Shown here: positions 55,346 to 64,000 of the stretch, one piece after another
Layout: each line of letters begins with the position of its first letter
Numbering within the stretch: position 1 is the first letter of the stretch
NCBI RefSeq assembly: GCF_901933205.1
Contig: NC_044601.1
Coordinates: 29,426,352-29,490,351 of the forward strand
DNA length: 64,000 nt
Direction of reading: 5' to 3'
DNA from: Camarhynchus parvulus
Lineage: Eukaryota > Chordata > Aves > Passeriformes > Thraupidae
The notes under the pieces: model-generated
What the model was told of the DNA's origin: nothing
Seen by the model: the letters and a program-made list of their open reading frames with translations, nothing else
The model's database searches: none
Translations under genes and position numbers: made by a program

Positions 55346-57590
55346 CAACATCCCTTAAAATTAAGAATGTCTTTTTATCTTAACAGTTTTCTGTGACAAA
55401 AATGAGGCAAAATAATTGTGAATAAGAACATAATTTATAATTATCCATGTAACCAGTGATATTTATTCATATGTGAAATAACTTTAATTATGTAATTATA
55501 AGTTTAGGTCCACCTGTAGGAGCCTTAAACTGAAAAACACAATTGTACTGCCACATAATAATTGTGCCTTTGCTCTTATTGCCTTTCCTCAGCCTTGCTA
55601 GTCTTTTGCAATAGTAGTAGTAGGTGGTTGTACCAGGGTGAATGTTAATCAAAGGGGAATATAAAACTTCAAAGAAACTAAAGCAGTAATGTGGAGGCTT
55701 AAATGATGTTTTGTTTGCTTTACTTGTTTAACTGCTGAATGAATAATAATTTATTTTTTAATCAATAAGTGTACCTCTGTGTCCTTGAAAGAAGTGACTC
55801 TGGTTTGTGAAGAACCATAGTTAAGTGGGAATTGTTCCTGTTGAGTTGGTTTGGATTTACTGATTTAGGGTGCACAAAATGGATTGTACATCTTCTGAGT
55901 CATCCCAACAAGGAGATGTGAAACAGATAGTGTGAGAGAAATAAAGATGCATCTGTTTTATACTCCCCATGATAAAGAATACTTTGGAGAATAAAGAATC
56001 TGCTTTGTCAAGACACTAGTCTTGCAAAGTATATCACCAGCTCCTTAAATACACTCTCAGTCTGAACTAATTTAAAGAGAAATGGTAAAAGGAGATACAA
56101 GGAGCTTGCTTGAAAATTTGCCTTAGAAACAGCTGTAGTGTGAAATTTTAGTTAATTTTATTCAGTGCATATTACCCTTTAGTGTATTATACTGTAGGCT
56201 TTAAGAGCACAAGAATATTAGGTGGGTTTTCTGCTTCTGAATTGTTTGTATTATACAAAATTGTTAGGCTTATGAAAAAGTCCATAGCTACTGTGAATTA
56301 CTTTGAACTAAAGTATTCAGTGGTCCTAGGTATATTCTGTCTGTGCCTCTTGGATTGTGGGGCCCTGGGATAATTAAATTGTAGGAACACAGAGTCTTGT
56401 TGATCTCAAATGGCTTCAGTGGTAAAAATGCTCATCTCACTCAAGATGATAGTACTCCTGGATACAGGTAGTAGGAAAAAAATCAGGAGTACAGCTGCAG
56501 GCATGGAAGTACACAGGAGCTTGCAGGTAGTCTAGTCCTTGGGCAGTGTTTGGGACTTCTTCTGTAGATTTGCACGACTGATTTTTTGGGTAGTAGTTTA
56601 GATTCCTCTCTATAGTTTGTCCATTAAAATTCTTGTGCTTCAGGTTATGCTAAGCATAAATATAACTGAAAAATTTTATTAATGTTTTCTGCTTCTATTT
56701 TCCTCTCACATATGAGCTGAAATGAAAGCATTCCTGAAAACTAAGTTCATGATTGATTTGATTTCTTTTTAATGCTTATATTGCAATAATTTGTTTTCCT
56801 ATGGAAAATCCACCTCTCATTTTCTAATTTCAGAGGTGTATTGTAAAATGTGGCAGTTTATTGTTTTTTTTCTAGCCTTTTAGAGGTCTTAGGTTTTAGG
56901 TATGGTTTTTTAATGTAGCAAAACATCTTCTGATCTCCTTTTTTTTTTAAATAGTGTGAGAAGGAAGTTTTACATTAGTTACTAATGCTGGTCTACCAGA
57001 TTAAATTCTTTAACTTTGTTAATCTTCTTTTAAGAGTGTGCTGGGTTTTTAATTTAAAGTCTTCTAGTATGACTTAATTTCAGGGAAGTGAAAATCATGA
57101 TATTGGTATAGTTCGAGAGCTCCAGATGAAAAGCACCTTTTGGTCTAAATACACATCCTTTTAGATTAGAAAGATATCTTAAATTTCCTTCGCTTGATGG
57201 CTAGTAGGTTGGACCTTTCAAAGATCTAGGTTAGTTCAGGTCATGTGATGTACCTGGTTGTTGTGACAAGAAAGACTGATGCAAGTTTTTTTTTTCTTTT
57301 TTTTGACTTGGTGTTACCACTGTAGTGGTGGTGTAGTTCTGAATAGATAAAATCAGTGGGCTGAAATAAATACTGTCTCCTGGACCTTGATCCAATACAT
57401 GCTCAGATTGAAGCAGCTGGAAGCCATTTAAATCCATACCACGATACTATGTCAGAGTCTGTCAAGTTATAGCTGGGAGCCATTGACATATCTGGTTGTT
57501 TTCCAAGATTTTAACTTGAAGTTCTACTTTTAGTTAAAAAGATTAAAATACTTGTATTTGGAAAAAAAAAAGCATTCTGCATTTGTCTAA

Positions 57591-59617
<2,027 letters not shown>

Positions 59618-61659
59618 TGAATCGCCCTCTACCTGTTCCAAATAGTTTACATAATTCTGCAGTTCATATAAATCTCCGTGCCACTGATGGGCGGGACACA
59701 AAAATATTTGGCGTCCGGAAAAAGGGTCCTGTAAGCTAATGCCATTGTTGAATAATATATATGCTGTACATGCTCTTTGCAAATGCTGGTATCATTAGCT
59801 TGCTAACATTAATACCAGACCGTTTAGGAGAAAAATGCATGTATGCAAAGATAGTTAGTGTTCATCTGTAGTATGTAGTGGTTCTAAACTAACTTGATTT
59901 TGTTCAATTTGGCAATCAGAAATGGTTATGTGTACAGAAAGTACAGCTTTTGAAGAAGTTTGGAAATTTAGTGTGCTTTTTTTTTCAATATGTTTAATCT
60001 GATGCTTCTTGATCAGACTAGCACAATGATGTGTATACTAGTTTACTGCAAAAATACATGTGTGAATTTGTAATTTTAAAATACATTCAAGGTATTCTAA
60101 ATAAGGTATGTAAACAGTTGTAGAAACTGAGCTCTGTGAAAAGCTAAACTCGCCTCTGAAACTGAGGGAAACAGGAGTGGAGTATTTAGGAAACAGGCAT
60201 TATCAAACCATAAAATGTTTGTTTTGTTATGGAGGAGGCAGTTAATTTTTAAAATTATTTTACTGGAAAAGGCAGTATCACATATAGATGCTTGCATGGT
60301 AATTAAGTGTGTACCACATACGAATCCAGACTCGTGCTTTAGGGGGGAAAGTTGCAGTTTAAAGATATGATTGGAGATAAAGCAGTGGAATGGAATAAGG
60401 GCTTTTAAGAGAGCAAATTATAGAAAGGTGAACTGGAAAGTAAATTGCTACAGCTCCTCTGCTCCTTCAGCAGCTGAGAAGAGATAAAATGCTAAGTTAC
60501 AGTTGATAAACCTCTTGAATATTCAAAATTGTTTCCTCTATATCAATGGCAGCTTTAAAGATTCTTAATGTGTTGTGGTTTGGTCAGTTGCTTAGTAATA
60601 TCAGCAGTAGCTGCTGGTGTTATATAAAACCTTGAACTCTAATGTTTGTTTACATTTGGCTAAGAGTTCTGAATATGCTTCATGCTTGTCTGTCCTGAAT
60701 AATTATTAAAATGTGTGACGCCTTTATAGCATGGACAGGAGCTCTTTTCTAAGTAGACTGGAGCATAAATCATAGAATTTCTCCAGAATTTTTTCCTTGT
60801 AATGTATAAAAACTTGCTAGAAGAGAAAGTCAACTCACATTTGGGGAAAAGAATGTCAGTTAGCATGCTTCCAGATCAGGTATTTCAGGTATTTGCCCTT
60901 AGACATGTCAGTGAACAGATCCATGGTCCAGAAGGTGGTTTTTCTAGTCTACTGTGAGAAGAAAATCAGTGTCTGGCTCTTGGGGCACCTTTTAATTGTA
61001 TTATAGCTATAGTATAGATAATGTATGATTGTTGCTGCACATCCTTTATTTTATTTTTTGGTGTGAGGTTGAGAATTTTAGTTTTGTCTCTGCAGAAGGA
61101 AGGAGAAAGAGGTGGCTACTGTTTCAAAAATCAGAAGATAGCCAACACCTTTCACTCAGGTTTTTAAGGATGAGGGGGTGTTTAATAGAACTAATGGAAA
61201 AAAGAGCTTCTAATACAAAAGCCACAATGTACTCTTAGATTTATCGGTGACAATGCCTTGTTTGCTTCATCTCTTGTATCTCAGGAGTAATCAATATAAA
61301 TAACCCTATAGTAGTTGCAATTCTAGGTGTAACAGGGTTGGTGAATTGTATATTGCAGGAAGAGGTACAATACAGAGGGTATTGGTAACAATTCCTGTGG
61401 TCACTGGAGCCTAGTTAGATGAGGTTTCAGAAGGGGTTCATTCCTATGTTGTGACATCAGGTTTTTGGGATGCAGAGAATACTTAAAACTTACTCAACTA
61501 CTCACTAACTCAATCTGTCAAGACCAGAAATTATTCTATAACAGAAAATTCAGAAAAATTTTCTTGCCTACATATTTTTGACAGAAAGCAGTCAACATGA
61601 TGTGTCAAAGTTAAATATAGAGCAATTTTGTGTTTTGTTGACAAATGTTTCTTCTGTTT

Positions 61660-62230
61660 CATGCCAGTGTGTTAAGAGGTGAAAAGTTGTACTGAGGATA
61701 CAGAGCAAGTTTGAAGATGATAGAAAACTTGGAGGAGCTGTTGATTCCCTTGAAGGCAGGGTGGCCCTGCAGAGTAACCTCAACAAATTCAAGCCCAAAG
61801 AGATATGGGTAATCACCAACCATTCTAAGTTCAACAAGGGAAAGTGTTGGATTCTGCACCAGGGATCAGGCAACCTTGGTTGTATGGGCAGACCAGGGAA
61901 CACGAGCCTAGAAAGTAGTGCCATAGAAAAGGACCTGATGCTGCTGGTTGACAGAAAGTTGAGTGGGAGTCAGCAGTGCCCTGGCAACCAGGAGGGCAAA
62001 CAGCCATGAGGAGAATGAAGGAGGGGAAGCTATATGAGGAGTGGTTGAGGTCACTTGGCCTGTTCAGCCTGGAGAAGAGGAGACTGAGGGGAGTGACCTC
62101 ATTGCAGTCTACAGCCTTCTTGTGAGGGAAGAGAAGGGGCAGACACTGATCTCTTCTCTGTGGTGCCCAGTGACAGGACTCCAGTAAATGGCCTGAAGTT
62201 AAGTTAGGCCAGGGAAGACCTGAAGTTACG
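61660..62230 (+). repeat. CR1 LINE fragment, part 1
   Basis: Plus-strand CR1 ORF2 and tail sequence, with FNKGKCWILH near 61831 and the LEKRRLRG-like segment near 62070. It is interrupted at 62231 by an LTR and resumes at about 62906. Confidence 0.8.
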
Positions 62231-62905
62231 TGTCTTGGTTTGGAAAGACAGGAGTCTGCTAAGGAAGGCAGGAGCCTCCCCTGAAATGGAGAATGTGAAC
62301 CCTCCCCAACCCTCTGAATTGCTATAAATTTTAAATTGAGGGGTTCTCAGGCAAAAAAATAGGAGAGCAGGAAATAATAGTTCTTTAATAGGGAAGGAAG
62401 AAAATAAAAGGATAAAATAAACAATGCAGTACACTAGAACAACACTGACAGAATCAGAACCCAACCTGACACCCTGTGGGTCAGGGTGTTGGTAGCAGTC
62501 CAATTGAAAATGTGGCTGCTGTCCTCCTGAAGTTGTCAGGTGTGGTTCTGTTGGGTTCTGTAGAGAAGGATGTATTCTTGCTCCGAAGATCCAGTGGAAG
62601 AAGAGGCAGCTGCTGTTCCTGTGGGAAATCCAGTGGAGAAAGCCGTGCTGGTGTCTCAAAAATCTGTGGATTATATCTGGGTAGCAATGCTTGGCTCCTC
62701 CCTCTGGGTGGAGCATCTCACAATGGGATATTATAGTTCTTATCAGTCATGCAGTGATATTCAATAGTCTGTTATCAGCAGATGTCCCCTCCCGAGGGAG
62801 GTGTGATTGTGGTCACTCAAAGAGAGAGATAAGGCAAACTGCCCACTTGACAAAAGATAATCGGCCATACAGATGGTAATGGTATACATCTTGCATTGCA
62901 ATCTT
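62231..62905 (-). mobile_element. Solo LTR inserted in a CR1 copy
   Basis: Begins TGTCTTGGTTTGGAAAGACA and contains AGGCAGGAGCCTCCCC and GGTCAGGGTGTTGGTAGCAG, matching a passerine LTR type that I recognise. The minus-strand orientation is inferred from similarity to that type and from TTCTTTAATA near 62380. The right end is near ATACATCTTGCA. The flanking CR1 continues on each side. No clear target duplication was found. Confidence 0.65.
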
Positions 62906-63140
62906 CAGCATTAAGTTAGGGAAGTTTAGATTGAATATTAAGAAAAAGTTTTGACATGGAGGATGATTGATCACTGGAACAGGCTCCCTGGGGAAATGCT
63001 TACAGCACCAAGCCTGACAGTTCAAGAAGCATTTGGACAGTGGTGTCGGGCGCATGGTGTGATTCTTGGGGATGGTGCTGTGCAGGCCCAGGAGCTGGAT
63101 GATTCTATGGGTCCTGTCCAACTCAGAATGTCTGCTTCTG
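62906..63140 (+). repeat. CR1 LINE fragment, part 2 (3' end)
   Basis: Resumes with AAGTTAGGGAAGTTTAGATT, then GATCACTGGAACAGGCTCCC, ending around GTCCAACTCAGAATGTCTGC. It is the 3' tail of the copy begun at 61660. Confidence 0.8.
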
Positions 63141-64000
63141 TGAGTTCAGAGTTTTCATGTGTTTTAGTACGAACAGAAGATGGATCTTTTTCACTTCAAC
63201 ATATGAACTATAAAATTAAAGAATTCCATAATCGCAGCAGTTTAAAAATTATAATTATTTTTGTAAAAGGGTATACAATGATTTCTACAATGCCTGCAAC
63301 TAAATACAATATGCAAAGTATACAATTCTATAATGCTTCTCGTGGCAAAAAAAACTCAATGAAGGGGGGAACTGGTGCAGGCATTCTATTAACTTAGCAC
63401 TAAATACTCCTAAATAATTCTTTCAGTACATCCTGAATATTAGGTCTTGCAATGGAAGGAAGCGATGAAGCAAACCATAATGCTTCAATCTTCTCCAACC
63501 CAAAAATAGAAGCAGTGGTGATTATTTAACTAACAGAGGGTTTCAGTCCTGTGTAGTTTGCATAATCATGGATCTATTTATTGAGCTCTGAATCTGCACT
63601 ATAATTTTAGTATGCTTTCTTTTTCCTCCTTGAATTTTCCAAATCCTTCAAGCACAATCCATACTTGAAGTCATATCGGTGGGGGTCATAAATCTGATGA
63701 TAGATTAGGTTTGTTGATCACAAACTTATAAAGTCCTTTGTATAACTTCAGGGTGTTTTCAATTTGTGATTAATGCTGCTAGCTGTACAAAGAGCCTTGG
63801 TTTAAGCATGCGTTATTCAGAGAAACAACGTCCAGAACACAGTCTGTATGATCTCTTATGTCCTTCTTTTTGGGATAAGTTAAGTCTTCCTTTTGATGTA
63901 TCAGTTCTTTCTGTAAAGTATAGAGGGGTCTGAAGGTGATTTCTGTATGAGATTAGAATTACTAGATGCTGTCCTTAGACCACATTGTGCATATTAGAAT
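63141..64000. other. Intronic DNA, nothing recognised
   Basis: An open frame continues to 63397 from the CR1 tail, but its sequence has no known similarity. The rest is AT-rich non-coding DNA. Confidence 0.5.

Overview
The window is nuclear DNA from a bird, most likely a songbird. Evidence: one well-preserved vertebrate gene (TMEM161B) with ordinary introns, many copies of the avian CR1 LINE, several LTR types that I recognise as passerine-like, and a 500-base run of N (36131-36630) marking an assembly gap. Nothing bacterial is present. Most open frames longer than 60 codons are chance or lie inside repeats.

Left part (1-14 kb). A CpG-rich promoter region holds, on the minus strand, the first coding exon of a GAK-like (cyclin-G-associated kinase) gene, 1376-1517, with an intact splice donor. 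The rest of that gene would lie beyond the left edge. Just upstream of its promoter is an old LTR (2220 to about 4038) with a second, unrelated LTR (3092-3843) inserted into it. After about 9 kb of AT-rich DNA comes one isolated, decayed exon of a methionine adenosyltransferase gene (12903-13084, minus). It keeps an intron-type acceptor but has a one-base deletion and a broken donor.

Middle part (15-36 kb). Two minus-strand endogenous retrovirus insertions lie close together. Element A (15301-18608) has nearly identical LTRs, a tRNA-Trp-like primer site and only a broken gag-position region. Element B (19674-24013) has a tRNA-Lys-type primer site, a gag start with a myristoylation signal, an odd GC-rich repetitive leader and strongly unequal LTRs. 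Neither shows pol or env. The rest is non-coding DNA with CR1 pieces, further LTRs and the assembly gap, which interrupts a CR1 copy.

Right part (39.6-64 kb). A CpG island drives TMEM161B on the plus strand. Five exons with consistent reading phase are visible: 40253-40255 (the start codon alone), 48348-48451, 53208-53288, 57674-57771 and 59442-59598. Together they give the first 147 codons, and the remaining exons lie beyond the right edge. Its introns carry CR1 fragments and LTRs.

In mammals GAK, the MAT genes and TMEM161B sit on different chromosomes. Finding all three within 40 kb is the main structural puzzle; it could be a duplication, a rearrangement or an assembly problem.
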